Below are positions 8,760 to 19,849 of a DNA stretch of 64,000 nucleotides, piece after piece. Location: NCBI GenBank assembly GCA_947501885.1, contig CANMXN010000001.1, forward strand, positions 248,001-312,000, in the 5' to 3' direction. The notes beneath the pieces are model-generated. The model did not search any database. It saw only the letters and a list, made by a program, of their open reading frames with translations, and had not been told where the DNA came from. The DNA comes from an uncultured Sphingorhabdus sp. GTDB taxonomy: Bacteria > Pseudomonadota > Alphaproteobacteria > Sphingomonadales > Sphingomonadaceae. Numbering within the stretch: position 1 is the first letter of the stretch; each line of letters begins with the position of its first letter. The position numbers and the translations under genes are program-made.

Positions 8760-10323
8760 TAGGCTTAATCTTGGGTAATTGAATCTCAAAACATGCGCCA
8801 GACTTTTTGTCTGGACGTTGTTTGGCAAATAATTCACCATTATGCGCCTCGATAATTGAACGAGATATTGCTAAACCTAGGCCACTATGCTTACCAAAAT
8901 CTTCTTCTTGAGGCCGCGAAGAATAAAAACGTTGGAATATCTTTTCGTAATGGTTTGCCTCTATGCCAGGGCCATTATCTATAATATTTATAACTACTTT
9001 ATCATTATTTTCTAATATCTTGATGGTAATTTGTTGATTATCTCCATTGAAAGAAATAGCATTATCTATCAAATTTTCCATCACTCTCTCAATGCGAATT
9101 TGCTCGCCCATTATCATGATGGCATTTGTGTAACTATGTTCAAGATTAATAGTGACATTATTGTTAGATTTTAGGTGGTGGTTTTTAATAATTTCCTTAA
9201 TAAGATTAGTGAGGTTGATCATTTCAAACTGAGCGCGAGAAATTTGCGAGTCCACTCTGCCAGCTTCGGCTATGTCGGTGATTAAGCGATCCATTCTTTG
9301 TACATCATTTTGTGCGATCTGCATCAATTGTTTTGATAATTTGGGATCTTTAATATTTTGCAAGCCTTCAAGTGCTGAACGTAGTGAGGCGAGGGGGTTT
9401 TTAATTTCATGAGCAACGTCATCGGCGAATGATTGGGTATGATCAATACGGCGACGAAGTGCTTGACTCATATCTGATAAAGCGCGTGCGAGCATTCCTA
9501 TTTCATCACGACGTTCTGGGAGCCTTGGGATGGTAACTTGTGAAGATCGACCCAAGCGAACTTTAACTGCTGATACAGCTAAGTCTCTAATGGGTCTCAC
9601 TATCGTGCGTGCTAAAAATAATGATAATAATATGGAAATGCAAAGTACTACCAGAAAAAATATGAATATTCTTGCCCGTTCTGCTCTTATCTGTATTCGT
9701 AAGTCATGGGCGTTGACGGTTTCTATTAGAGTATTGTCACCGTCGCTTGTCTTGGCGATTGTCATAATAACAGGGGATAAATCATCAGCATTCATAATGC
9801 TAGAATAAGGGGCATTAGGTGTAACAGAGGCGGCTTCTTTCCAAGAAGAAAGAATATCATTATCTGGTTCTTGAAATGCGCCAATATTTGGTTTTAATAC
9901 TAGAAAATCAAAAGCATAATCCAAATATCGCGCAATGACTTTTTCAAGAGGCTCTTTATCTGGATCCCGTAAAATATAATTAGGTTCTGAAATTATAAAA
10001 TTGTCAATTACCTTATGACCATTTTGATCATAGAGGCGTAACCTAGAATTATTTTTTTTGCCGATCCGTATTAAATATTTGGCTTTTTCGTCATTTGGTA
10101 TAGTTGTTAAAATCTCTGCAATAGAATCTAATTTTATTCTTGATGTCTTGAGACGTTCTTCAAAAAGTCCCGTTCGAAAATTATCAAGTGCGAATAAACC
10201 GAATATCATCAACAATAAAACGAATATATTAACTGCTAAAATGCGCGCTGCCAGAGAAACTCGTTTACTCCAGAAAAGCTTTAAATCGCTGGCTTCATTG
10301 TTCTTTGTTTGCGCATTTCCCAT
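8749..10323 (-). CDS. chvG: Sensor histidine kinase ChvG (ExoS-like)
   Basis: 524 aa membrane kinase. Transmembrane segments at about 28-47 and 218-239 enclose a periplasmic sensor domain of about 170 aa. A HAMP region follows (240-295), then the H-box DDVAHEIKNPLAS with His305, N-box NLIDNAISFN, and G-boxes IDNGPGIEA and GLGLAISRSI. ChvG responds to acid or envelope stress in Agrobacterium, Sinorhizobium and Brucella and phosphorylates ChvI, encoded 4 bp upstream. Co-location with hprK and PTS genes is the classic alphaproteobacterial arrangement. Confidence 0.94.
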   Translation of the reverse strand: MGNAQTKNNEASDLKLFWSKRVSLAARILAVNIFVLLLMIFGLFALDNFRTGLFEERLKTSRIKLDSIAEILTTIPNDEKAKYLIRIGKKNNSRLRLYDQNGHKVIDNFIISEPNYILRDPDKEPLEKVIARYLDYAFDFLVLKPNIGAFQEPDNDILSSWKEAASVTPNAPYSSIMNADDLSPVIMTIAKTSDGDNTLIETVNAHDLRIQIRAERARIFIFFLVVLCISILLSLFLARTIVRPIRDLAVSAVKVRLGRSSQVTIPRLPERRDEIGMLARALSDMSQALRRRIDHTQSFADDVAHEIKNPLASLRSALEGLQNIKDPKLSKQLMQIAQNDVQRMDRLITDIAEAGRVDSQISRAQFEMINLTNLIKEIIKNHHLKSNNNVTINLEHSYTNAIMIMGEQIRIERVMENLIDNAISFNGDNQQITIKILENNDKVVINIIDNGPGIEANHYEKIFQRFYSSRPQEEDFGKHSGLGLAISRSIIEAHNGELFAKQRPDKKSGACFEIQLPKIKPNVQ

Positions 10324-10327
10324 ATCT

Positions 10328-11035
10328 TTAATCTACGGAAAACCGATACCCCGCACCATATAATGTATCTATTGCTGCGAAATCGGGATCATGTTCTTTA
10401 AACTTACGCCTTAGCCTTTTTATATGACTATCTATAGTTCGATCATCGACATAGATATCATCTTGATAGGCCGCATCCATTAGTTGGCTTCTTGTTCTAA
10501 TCACTCCTGGGCGATTGGCGAGAGCTTCTAATATAATAAGCTCGGTTACAGTTAAGGTAACCACCTCGTCTTTCCATTTCACTTGGTGTCTAGCCGTATC
10601 GATTTCCAAATGCCCGCGTACTATGGGTTCTGGTTCATTACTATCATTTGTGTCTGATATATTCTGGATATATTGGGTTCTTCGCAAAATTGCTTTGATT
10701 CTTGCAATCAATAATCGTTGAGAGAATGGCTTGGCAATGTAATCATCCGCTCCCATGGCCAAGCCAAGGGCTTCATCCAATTCATCATCCTTTGATGTTA
10801 GAAAAATAACAGGTGCATTGCTTTTCTCTCGAAAGCGCCTGAGCAATTCTAAACCATCCATTTTGGGCATTTTAATATCAAAAACAGCAAGATCAGGAGG
10901 TATTTCTATAAGAGCATCTAGTGCGACCTCACCATCAGGATATATACGTGTGGCATATCCTTCAGCTTGCAGAGCAATCGATAAAGACGTCAATATATTG
11001 CGGTCATCATCCACAAGAGCAATTGTAGCTGTCAT
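10328..11035 (-). CDS. chvI: Response regulator ChvI (OmpR/PhoB family)
   Basis: 235 aa from the ATG at 11035, which follows AAAGAAAG; the frame is open 21 codons further up, but those residues are not receiver-like. Receiver domain 1-120 with the acidic pair DDD at 9-11, phosphoacceptor Asp53 in VFDIKMP and Lys in YIAKPF. C-terminal winged helix ends with the OmpR-type [17 protein letters not shown] and [10 protein letters not shown]. First gene of the seven-gene minus-strand cluster ending at 5765, so its promoter, in the AT-rich 11036-11224 interval, probably drives the rest. Confidence 0.95.
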   Translation of the reverse strand: MTATIALVDDDRNILTSLSIALQAEGYATRIYPDGEVALDALIEIPPDLAVFDIKMPKMDGLELLRRFREKSNAPVIFLTSKDDELDEALGLAMGADDYIAKPFSQRLLIARIKAILRRTQYIQNISDTNDSNEPEPIVRGHLEIDTARHQVKWKDEVVTLTVTELIILEALANRPGVIRTRSQLMDAAYQDDIYVDDRTIDSHIKRLRRKFKEHDPDFAAIDTLYGAGYRFSVD

Positions 11036-11224
11036 ACTTTCTTTATAGTCGTGCAATAATAACTGCACAAGAAGCTTTATTTGTAATATTTGTTTCAATA
11101 AATGCTCTAATTACGGTGTGAGAGGTAATTTTACATCACAAGGATTGGGCAATTTGCATAATGATGGTATGGATAGATAACGGGATAAAATATTAGATTC
11201 CGCTAATATAAAAGGAGAATGATT

Positions 11225-11530
11225 ATGGGTTTATTAGATGGATTACTTGGAAATGTAGAGGGTATTGCGGAAAAGCTCGGCGTCGACCCAGATCAAGCTA
11301 AGGATATCGTCGGTTCGCTTGGTGAAAAGTTGAGCGGAGATGGTGATAAGATGGAAGCTTTGAAAGAAGTTGCTGAAGAAAAGGGTATTTCTTTAGACAA
11401 TCTTACTGAGATGGTAAATGGTGAAGAAGGTCTGATGGGCAAATTAGGTGGAATGTTAGACCGTGATGGTGATGGCAACCCGCTTAATGATATTACTGAT
11501 ATGGCAAAAGGTTTTTTCAGCAAAGATTGA
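11225..11530 (+). CDS. Small acidic protein of unknown function
   Basis: About 101 aa starting MGLLDGLLGNVEGIAEKLG. AAAAGGAG at 11211-11218 suits the ATG at 11225 better than the one at 11219. The protein is rich in Gly, Asp and Leu and has no membrane segment or signal peptide. A DRDGDGNPLND stretch near residue 80 resembles an EF-hand calcium loop, but only one loop is present. The leucine/glycine-rich N-terminus recalls DUF937/YidB-type proteins, but I do not assign a family. It has its own promoter region and a strong terminator, so it is a monocistronic, probably well-expressed gene. Confidence 0.75.
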   Translation: MGLLDGLLGNVEGIAEKLGVDPDQAKDIVGSLGEKLSGDGDKMEALKEVAEEKGISLDNLTEMVNGEEGLMGKLGGMLDRDGDGNPLNDITDMAKGFFSKD

Positions 11531-11570
11531 TTTGTTTCGAATATTATAATTACATTCAGAACATATAATG

Positions 11571-11597
11571 AAAGGGCCTAATTATAGGCCCTTTTTT
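11571..11597 (+). terminator. Rho-independent terminator of the small acidic protein gene
   Basis: Perfect 8-bp stem AGGGCCTA/TAGGCCCT (extendable by A-T pairs) with a 4-nt loop, followed by six T, 40 bp after the stop at 11530. Confidence 0.88.
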
Positions 11598-11671
11598 GCG
11601 CTAGTTAATCATATTAGATATGAGGTATTGATGCGATTAATAGGGCTTAGATGCTAAGTATAATCATAATA

Positions 11672-12124
11672 TTATACGGCTTCGACATGAATAATCCCAT
11701 CTCTAACATCGATAATTTTCGCGCTTTTCCCTTTTTTAAGAGCATCTCCACGGGCTGGCCATTCGCTATCTCCGACTTTTACTCTACCGTCATGCTCGCT
11801 TAAGTCCTCTGTAACGATAACAGATTGACCAATCATGCGAGCTGAACGATCATTGAGCATGGGATCTGCAACATCTGCTCCGCGTTCTAAATACCATTTG
11901 CGGCCCAAATAGACCGCTAAAATACAAAGAAGAGCGAAAAGCCCAAATTGAAGTGCTGGGTTAAAACCAATGACAAAGGTTAAAATGCCTGTGATGGCAG
12001 CAGCTGCTGCTATCCATATCAAAAAAACGCCAGGAATAATAATCTCGCCTATACCCAATAGGGCTGCAAATAATAGCCACATATATTCATGCGGCATGTC
12101 TTTAATCTGTTCCCAAAAATCCAT
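11672..12124 (-). CDS. NfeD family membrane protein
   Basis: 150 aa. Three hydrophobic segments in the first 75 residues (about 15-35, 36-52, 53-72) are followed by a soluble OB-fold-like domain with ARMIGQSVIV and DGRVKVGDSEWPARG, the typical short NfeD1b layout. NfeD proteins are encoded beside SPFH/stomatin genes and are thought to act with them in membrane quality control. Here it follows the SPFH gene by 22 bp on the same strand. Confidence 0.9.
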   Translation of the reverse strand: MDFWEQIKDMPHEYMWLLFAALLGIGEIIIPGVFLIWIAAAAAITGILTFVIGFNPALQFGLFALLCILAVYLGRKWYLERGADVADPMLNDRSARMIGQSVIVTEDLSEHDGRVKVGDSEWPARGDALKKGKSAKIIDVRDGIIHVEAV

Positions 12125-12146
12125 AGAATTTACCTCGCTTTTGGCA

Positions 12147-13097
12147 CTATTTTGTGGTTTTTGCTGAAGACTTGTCGTCTAATATACCTTTGGTTAACTC
12201 ACCAATGCCTCCAAGAGTGCCAATTAAATTTGTCGCTTCAACTGGGAATAATATTGTTTTTGCATTTGGTGATGTCGCAAACTTTTCAACGGCTTCCACA
12301 TATTTTTGCGCTACAAAATAATTGATAGCTTGCTTGTCACCGCTAGCAATAGCTTCTGATACCATTGATGTTGCCTTAGCTTCTGCTTCAGCTTCTCTTT
12401 CGCGGGCTTCAGCATCACGATATGCGGCTTCGCGCCTGCCTTCGGCATCTAATATTTGAGATTGCTTTTCACCTTCAGCTTTTAAAATTGCGGCTTCTCT
12501 AAAACCTTCCGCTTCTAAAATATTCGCTCTTTTTTCACGTTCCGCCTTCATTTGACGAGCCATTGCATTGGAAATATCCTGCGGCGGTCGAATGTCTTTA
12601 ATTTCGACGCGCGTAATTTTAACTCCCCATGGTGTAGTTGCATCATCAACTGTTATGAGCAATTTGCCGTTAATTTCATCACGTTTAGATAATGTCTCAT
12701 CTAAATCCATACTGCCCATCACGGTCCGTAAATTGGTGGTGGTGAGGTTCATGATGGCAAGGTAAAGATCATTAACCTCATAAGCTGCTTTTGCCGCGTC
12801 TAATACTTGAAAAAAGACAACACCGTCCGTTGCGATCATAGCATTGTCTTTAGTGATAATTTCTTGCCCCGGAATATCGAGTACTTGCTCCATCATATTC
12901 ACTTTGCGGCCCACGCGATAGAAAAAGGCGGGGTAAAAGTTAAAGCCTGGCATGGCGGTTTGATGATAGCGGCCAAAATATTCTATCGTATAATTAAAAC
13001 CTTGCCGCACAATTTTAATACTAGCAAGCAGATACAATAGTACCAATACTACCAAAAGTAGCATCACAAAAACAAAACCGCCCATAAATCCCTCCAT
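12147..13097 (-). CDS. SPFH/Band 7 protein (QmcA/stomatin-like)
   Basis: 316 aa. One N-terminal membrane anchor (about 5-27), then the Band 7 domain with IKIVRQGFNYTIEYFGRYHQT and GVKITRVEIKDIRPP, followed by a helical Ala/Glu/Arg-rich segment (about 195-250, with repeated EAEGRREA-like units) typical of flotillin and stomatin oligomerisation. These proteins form membrane-bound ring assemblies and often partner NfeD, encoded directly downstream. A substrate or protease partner cannot be inferred from context. Confidence 0.92.
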   Translation of the reverse strand: MEGFMGGFVFVMLLLVVLVLLYLLASIKIVRQGFNYTIEYFGRYHQTAMPGFNFYPAFFYRVGRKVNMMEQVLDIPGQEIITKDNAMIATDGVVFFQVLDAAKAAYEVNDLYLAIMNLTTTNLRTVMGSMDLDETLSKRDEINGKLLITVDDATTPWGVKITRVEIKDIRPPQDISNAMARQMKAEREKRANILEAEGFREAAILKAEGEKQSQILDAEGRREAAYRDAEAREREAEAEAKATSMVSEAIASGDKQAINYFVAQKYVEAVEKFATSPNAKTILFPVEATNLIGTLGGIGELTKGILDDKSSAKTTK

Positions 13098-13156
13098 TTA
13101 GATATATATAGCATCCTATATATTGATAAAAAAGCAAGCGCAAAATAGTGATATAT

Positions 13157-13201
13157 AATTTACCTGTGCACTTTTATGTAATTTACCTGCACACTTTATG
13201 G
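13157..13201. repeat. Two-copy tandem direct repeat upstream of the M28 peptidase gene
   Basis: Two near-identical copies (13157-13178 and 13180-13201; AATTTACCTGTGCACTTTTA against AATTTACCTGCACACTTTA) are spaced 23 bp apart, about two helical turns. They lie about 100 bp upstream of the GTG start at 13298 and 60 bp from the divergent SPFH start, a position that suits a regulator-binding site for either gene. Confidence 0.6.
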
Positions 13202-13297
13202 TCATTCATACTATATTATCGTATGTTCATTGAAAATATTATGATTGCCGATAGAATTTATATAAACTTACCGCAAATTTAATTTTGGGGATATAGT

Positions 13298-14821
13298 GTG
13301 CGTAATTCATATAAAAAAATCATCATTGCTTCTTTAACAGCTTTGGCTTCTTCAACTTTCTTGTCAACTGGTGCCATAGCGCAGCAAATCACAGTGGATG
13401 ATTTGAGGCCCCATATAAAAATATTGGCAAGTGATGAATATGAAGGGCGTTTGCCAGGAACAGAAGGCGGTATTAAAACTGCGGAATATATGGCTCAGCA
13501 ATGGTTTGAGGCTGGTTTGATTGGCGGTGCTAAAGATGGTAGTTTTTATCAGACAGTGCCTCTCATGAACCGAACATCTAATTTTGGAATAGTATCTTAT
13601 CATAATGATAGCCAGCCCTTAGAAGTCCGTAGCAATGAAATTGTTATTAGAGGCCGTGAAGTTTCAGTTAAAGCTTCTGTACCCGCTGTTTTTGGCGGAT
13701 ATGGTGTAAAAAAGGATGGCAGTGTTCTTGATAATGTAAATGGCAAAGCAGTTTATATTTTTCGGACAGACCCTAATTTTATCTCTGGAGAAACGGCCAG
13801 CTTGACTTCACGTATTGAAAAATTGCGTGATGCTGGAGCAAAAGCCATCATTTCAATAATTGATGTAGATGCTCCATGGGAACGTATCAGGCGTTTCGCG
13901 CGAGGTCGCCCTGTATCATTGCAAAGCAGCAATGATGGTGCGGATATTAGCGGTTTTGCAAGCTTATCATATGGTAAGGCTCTAGCCAAAGCGGCAGGTG
14001 TTAATTGGAAAAAATATGTTCAAGCCTCTTCTGATGATAATTTCAATGGCCTAGACTTAGGGCTAACATCATATTGGAATTTACGCAGTAATGTTCGCAA
14101 ATTTAACAGCTATAATGTGATCGCTAAATTACCAGGCAATAACCCTCATGCAGGTGCTGTTGTATTTACGGGACATTGGGACCATACGGGCTTGTGCGGC
14201 CCTGTGGGTGCAAAAGATCGTATCTGTAATGGTGCAATTGACAATGCGAGTGGAATGGCAGCCTTGATTGAAATAGCCAAAAAACTCGGCACGCAAGAAT
14301 TTGACCGTGATATATATTTTGTTGGCACTACTGCGGAAGAAAGCGGTTTATTAGGTGCTTATCATTTTGTCGATAATTCACCTGTCGATATCAAAAAAAT
14401 AGTTGCTGCGTTGAATATTGATACTATTGCTATTGCTCCTAAAGGTGCAAAGGTTGCTATCATTGGACGCGGCACGACTGATTTAGACCCTATTATCGAA
14501 AAGATTGCTGTTGGTTTGGGCCGCGAAATTGAAAGCAGCACCGATGCCAACGCCTTCATCCGTCGCCAAGATGGTTGGGCGCTTGCATCAAAAGGAGTAC
14601 CATCGGTTATGGTTGGCGGGGCTTTTGCTGATTTGGACTTGTTAAACAAATTCTTAGGCAGTGATTATCATACCGTTCGTGACGAATATAGCGAGAAAAC
14701 GGAATTGGGCGGTGCGGCCGAAGATGCGGTATTGCATGTGAAATTGGCAGAGCATTTTGCGAATATAAGCAGCTTTAGCGGAAGCAAAGCAGATGAAAGT
14801 GGAAACAAAGCTGGCGAATAG
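13298..14821 (+). CDS. Secreted M28 family zinc aminopeptidase
   Basis: 507 aa with a GTG start preceded by TTTTGGGG. An N-terminal signal peptide appears to end at ...GAIA before QQITVDDLRPH, so the enzyme is probably periplasmic. A PA-like insert (about 120-250) precedes the peptidase core. Zinc and catalytic residues are visible: GHWDH near 292, Asp in IDNASGMA near 313, Glu-Glu in TAEESGLLGA near 345, Asp in NID, and the final His in SDYHTVRDEY near 456. The family removes N-terminal residues from peptides. It stands alone between the SPFH gene and guaB. Confidence 0.92.
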   Translation: MRNSYKKIIIASLTALASSTFLSTGAIAQQITVDDLRPHIKILASDEYEGRLPGTEGGIKTAEYMAQQWFEAGLIGGAKDGSFYQTVPLMNRTSNFGIVSYHNDSQPLEVRSNEIVIRGREVSVKASVPAVFGGYGVKKDGSVLDNVNGKAVYIFRTDPNFISGETASLTSRIEKLRDAGAKAIISIIDVDAPWERIRRFARGRPVSLQSSNDGADISGFASLSYGKALAKAAGVNWKKYVQASSDDNFNGLDLGLTSYWNLRSNVRKFNSYNVIAKLPGNNPHAGAVVFTGHWDHTGLCGPVGAKDRICNGAIDNASGMAALIEIAKKLGTQEFDRDIYFVGTTAEESGLLGAYHFVDNSPVDIKKIVAALNIDTIAIAPKGAKVAIIGRGTTDLDPIIEKIAVGLGREIESSTDANAFIRRQDGWALASKGVPSVMVGGAFADLDLLNKFLGSDYHTVRDEYSEKTELGGAAEDAVLHVKLAEHFANISSFSGSKADESGNKAGE

Positions 14822-14864
14822 TTGAATTTCTGTTTACATGCGCTGCCACGATTCCTTTTATTAG

Positions 14865-16334
<1,470 letters not shown>

Positions 16335-16355
16335 TATTATTCGCAGGCTTATTAA

Positions 16356-17561
16356 ATGAGGCCCGCAGCACGCGTTCAAGCCGCAATCGAATTGTTGGAT
16401 GAGATCATCATTGCAGCCCGCGATAATGGCAGTGCAGCCGATCAATTGGCCAGTGCGTTTTTTAAAGCTCGGCGTTACGCAGGATCGAAAGATAGGCGCG
16501 CAATAAGAGATTTGGTCTGGCGAGTAATACGGCAATTTGGTGAAAGGCCAGAAACGGGCCGCAGTGCTATGATAACTTTAGCGGATCACGACCATGAATT
16601 GGCGGTTTGTTTTGATGGTTCGCAATATGGTCCCGCAGAAATAACAACGGATGAGCCTCGCGCAAAAGAAGGTATAATTCCTGATTGGATTGATGAAAGA
16701 TTATCTGACAATATTGATCAAGAGGAAAAGCAAGCCTTATTGAGCAGGGCACCTCTTGATCTGCGAGTTAATATATCGCGCGGAAATAGAGCTGATATCA
16801 TGCCATTATTGGATGCTGCTGAACCCATAGGTGAAAATGCGATTAGATTGCCTACTAATAGTGCGATCACAAAATTACCACTTTATCAGGATGGGTTGGC
16901 TGAAATCCAAGATTTTGGTAGCCAATTGATTGTTGATGCTTGCGGCGACGTACGTGATAAAAAAATATTAGATTTATGTGCAGGAGCTGGCGGTAAAACA
17001 TTATCATTATTTGATAGGATATTGAAAAACCAATCAGGAGAAATAATCGCTACGGATGTCAATCGCGCTCGTTTGTCAAAAATAGCAGATCGGCAAGCAC
17101 GATTGATGAATATAGCACAGCACCACAATAGTTTAGACGTTATTCGAAAAATATTACTCAACCCTGGTAAAGAAATTGACATGCTTAGTGAGTTTATTGA
17201 GAGCTTTGATATTGTTTTAGTAGATGCGCCTTGTTCTGGTTCTGGTACTTGGCGCCGCAATCCAGAAACACGTTGGCGGCTTACACCAGAAAGATTAGAA
17301 CAAGTTAAGCGTCAACAAATGAGGGTATTGGATATAGCCGATAAAATGCTTAAAAAAGGTGGTGTATTGGTATATGCTGTCTGTTCCATCCTTGATGAAG
17401 AAGGTGCAACGCAGATATCTAAGTTTCTGGATGATAATAGCAATTATAATGTTGATAATATAAAGCTTGAAAATGGAAGGAATATTGGTGAAGGTGTTTT
17501 GCTAACACCACATCATGACAATTGTGACGGTTTCTTTTTCACAAGATTGGAAAAAATGTGA
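16356..17561 (+). CDS. RsmB/NOP-family RNA (cytosine-5) methyltransferase
   Basis: 401 aa. An N-terminal NusB-like helical region (1-130) precedes a Rossmann methyltransferase. Motif I is LDLCAGAGGKTLS; the two cysteines of the NOL/NSUN mechanism are in VDAPCSGSGTWRRNP (near 293, enzyme release) and YAVCSI (near 342, nucleophile). It probably forms m5C in 16S rRNA like RsmB, but E. coli RsmB is about 430 aa and the target base cannot be fixed from sequence. The stop overlaps a GTG that could extend the next gene. Confidence 0.9.
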   Translation: MRPAARVQAAIELLDEIIIAARDNGSAADQLASAFFKARRYAGSKDRRAIRDLVWRVIRQFGERPETGRSAMITLADHDHELAVCFDGSQYGPAEITTDEPRAKEGIIPDWIDERLSDNIDQEEKQALLSRAPLDLRVNISRGNRADIMPLLDAAEPIGENAIRLPTNSAITKLPLYQDGLAEIQDFGSQLIVDACGDVRDKKILDLCAGAGGKTLSLFDRILKNQSGEIIATDVNRARLSKIADRQARLMNIAQHHNSLDVIRKILLNPGKEIDMLSEFIESFDIVLVDAPCSGSGTWRRNPETRWRLTPERLEQVKRQQMRVLDIADKMLKKGGVLVYAVCSILDEEGATQISKFLDDNSNYNVDNIKLENGRNIGEGVLLTPHHDNCDGFFFTRLEKM

Positions 17562-17635
17562 TTCAACAAAATGGCGACACTATTAAAGATAATATCGTTA
17601 GCCATGATAGTTCGACATATTATTGGAATTTAATT

Positions 17636-18148
17636 ATGCGTTTTTCACCTATTGCGATTATTTTGTCTTTATTCTTTCTGACCGTTTCCAGCGTTGGATA
17701 TACGCAAAACCAAGATGATATTATTGATCCACAAGCAACAATATTTATGAAAAAAGGGGCTGAATCGGTAAAAAATGAACAATGGGATGATGCCATTGGA
17801 TGGTATGAAACCGCTTTGGCTATCCATCCGCGTAATCGCAAAGCCTATATAGCACTAGCCCAGATAGCCGAGAAACAAGAGCTCACAGGAAAAGCCATAA
17901 CGCTCTATAAAGAAGTATTGGAAATAAATCCCAATGATCAAACTGCTCTTGTTGAGCAAGGGCGTCTTTTCGCTGCAAAGGGAGCTGTTAACCGCGCAGA
18001 AGATAATCTAGCCCGTTTAAGACTATTGTGCGGCATTGATTGTTCAGGGAATGATATTCTAAAGATTGCTATTTCTGATGCACAGAAAAAAGGTGAGATT
18101 CTGGCCAGTGATATTAATGTTAAACCAGAATCTCAATCACAAAACTAA
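17636..18148 (+). CDS. Secreted tetratricopeptide-repeat protein
   Basis: About 170 aa from the ATG at 17636, which opens a signal peptide MRFSPIAIILSLFFLTVSS. A GTG at 17558 overlapping the preceding stop would add 26 polar residues ahead of the signal and is less likely. Two to three TPR units cover about 35-115 (QWDDAIGWYETALAIHPRN, AITLYKEVLEINPNDQ). It is probably a periplasmic or membrane-anchored scaffold; its partner is unknown. It is convergent with the DUF481 gene, 3 bp apart. Confidence 0.8.
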   Translation: MRFSPIAIILSLFFLTVSSVGYTQNQDDIIDPQATIFMKKGAESVKNEQWDDAIGWYETALAIHPRNRKAYIALAQIAEKQELTGKAITLYKEVLEINPNDQTALVEQGRLFAAKGAVNRAEDNLARLRLLCGIDCSGNDILKIAISDAQKKGEILASDINVKPESQSQN

Positions 18149-18151
18149 ACT

Positions 18152-19093
18152 TTAAAACCCATATACAAGCGTTATACGTGTTAATGTATCGGTGCCAACG
18201 GCGCCGAGGGGTGGATTGCTGTCATAATCTATCAGATAAGATAAACGAGCAGAGAGAGAAGTTGATAATTTCGCTTCTATTGCCGTTTCAGAGCTTAATG
18301 TAGTATTGGCGGACTCAATATAAGCTGCTGCTGTTTCTGTTAGTTTAAGATTTGGTGAGAGTTGCCACGCAAAATCTAATGCAGCTAAGCCTGCTAGAGA
18401 AGATTGTGAGCCTCCGGTTATGAAATTGGTTTGGCGATAAGCAGGGCCGGCTTTAACGGCCAGTTGCGTTTTTTCCGTATCAATGACTTGATATCCAAGT
18501 CCCCCAGAAACGCTATATCTCGCTGAAAAACCTTGGAAACGATCGCGTTCATATTGACCTAGTCCATAAGCAAACAAGCGATCATTAATCTTATAATTGG
18601 GTTCAATCGCCGCCAAATATTGTTCTTTGGTTGTTACGCCATCGGTACGTTGAAAGTCTGCAACTGCGCGAAAGTTATAACGCCATTTTTTGCCTTCTTT
18701 AGTAAGCTTTACACCCGCTGTTAAGCCTGTGTTACTGCTATTACCTGAAGATCTGAATGCGCCCAATTCGCCATTGCCGCTCCAATTATCAAAAAACCCT
18801 GCATTGGCTAATTTTGCTTCTTCTTCTGCGGCTTTGGTTTTGGCCTCTTCAGCCAACTTAACTTCATAAGCTGCCTTATATTCACTTTCTAAAGACTCAA
18901 TTTCGGCTAAATCATCAGGATTTGTTGCTTTTATAAGTTTAAATGCTGTTTTAATTTCAGCATCATCACCTCCCTCTAAAGCCGCATTTAGTATGGCTTT
19001 TACAGGTTCAGGTAATTTGGCCATAGCGGGGGATGTGAATAAAATTGCGCATCCTAAGATGATCAATGGTTTTGCTGTCATATATTTTATCAT
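18152..19093 (-). CDS. DUF481 outer-membrane beta-barrel protein (YdiY-like)
   Basis: 313 aa. A signal peptide ends near PAMA-KLPEPV. A helical, charged region (about 25-98, Glu/Lys/Ala-rich) precedes a barrel of alternating strands with GELGAFRSSGNSSNTGLTAG and a C-terminal YLIDYDSNPPLGAVGTDTLT ending in GF, a typical outer-membrane terminus. The family is often annotated as a putative salt-induced outer membrane protein; its function is unproven. An alternative start is the ATG at 19081. Confidence 0.86.
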   Translation of the reverse strand: MIKYMTAKPLIILGCAILFTSPAMAKLPEPVKAILNAALEGGDDAEIKTAFKLIKATNPDDLAEIESLESEYKAAYEVKLAEEAKTKAAEEEAKLANAGFFDNWSGNGELGAFRSSGNSSNTGLTAGVKLTKEGKKWRYNFRAVADFQRTDGVTTKEQYLAAIEPNYKINDRLFAYGLGQYERDRFQGFSARYSVSGGLGYQVIDTEKTQLAVKAGPAYRQTNFITGGSQSSLAGLAALDFAWQLSPNLKLTETAAAYIESANTTLSSETAIEAKLSTSLSARLSYLIDYDSNPPLGAVGTDTLTRITLVYGF

Positions 19094-19181
19094 GAAGCAT
19101 TATTAGGAAGTAACATGATGTTTCGCAATTGTACAAATTAAGATTTTGCAATTGTTTAAGAGTTTATAGAATATGAAAAAC

Positions 19182-19676
19182 CTATAAAATTAGACTAAAC
19201 TCCTTAGATAATGCAGTATATATATCGCGCTTAAAAGGAACTATTTGATCTGCTAATACTTTAATATCACTCCATTTCCATTCGCTAAATTCTGGAATTT
19301 CGGTTTCAATGTTAATGTCATTATCATCACCTAATAGGCGCATAAGGAACCAATATTGCCTCTGACCGCGCCACTTACCTTTCCATAATCTGCCGACAAG
19401 CTCCTCGGGTAAATCATAAAAATGTTCGGTTTTACTCTGTGCAATCAGTATCGCTTTATCTCTAGTTACGCTCGTTTCTTCTTCTAACTCTCTAAAAGCG
19501 GCGTTTACTGGTTCCTCTCCTTCATCAATACCGCCTTGAGGCATCTGCCATGTATCGCGCCATTTGCTGTCTTTATTATCTTTGCGTTTAGCAACGAAAA
19601 CTTTATTTTGCTTATTTACCAGCATGATTCCTACACAAGGGCGATAGGGTAGGGCGTCTATTTTAATATTAGGCAT
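19182..19676 (-). CDS. rppH: RNA pyrophosphohydrolase (Nudix)
   Basis: 164 aa. The Nudix box GX5EX7REUXEEXT is clear: GGIDEGEEPVNAAFRELEEE near residues 48-67. The N-terminal PYRPCVGIMLVN and WQMPQGG match the RppH/NudH group, which strips pyrophosphate from mRNA 5' ends to trigger decay, or cleaves dinucleoside polyphosphates. Monocistronic on the minus strand, divergent from korA. Confidence 0.92.
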   Translation of the reverse strand: MPNIKIDALPYRPCVGIMLVNKQNKVFVAKRKDNKDSKWRDTWQMPQGGIDEGEEPVNAAFRELEEETSVTRDKAILIAQSKTEHFYDLPEELVGRLWKGKWRGQRQYWFLMRLLGDDNDINIETEIPEFSEWKWSDIKVLADQIVPFKRDIYTALSKEFSLIL

Positions 19677-19849
19677 AATTATACATTCTCTATTCGAATT
19701 GCATATGGATAGCTTTGAAGCTGTATGAAGATATTAGAGATTCAATAGGGTCTAAACTATCATAATGCTAGGCAACAGTTTTTCTAAATTGCATATTTGC
19801 GATAGGGATTATAGAGAGATATAAGTGATGTAAAAAAATGGAATAATAT

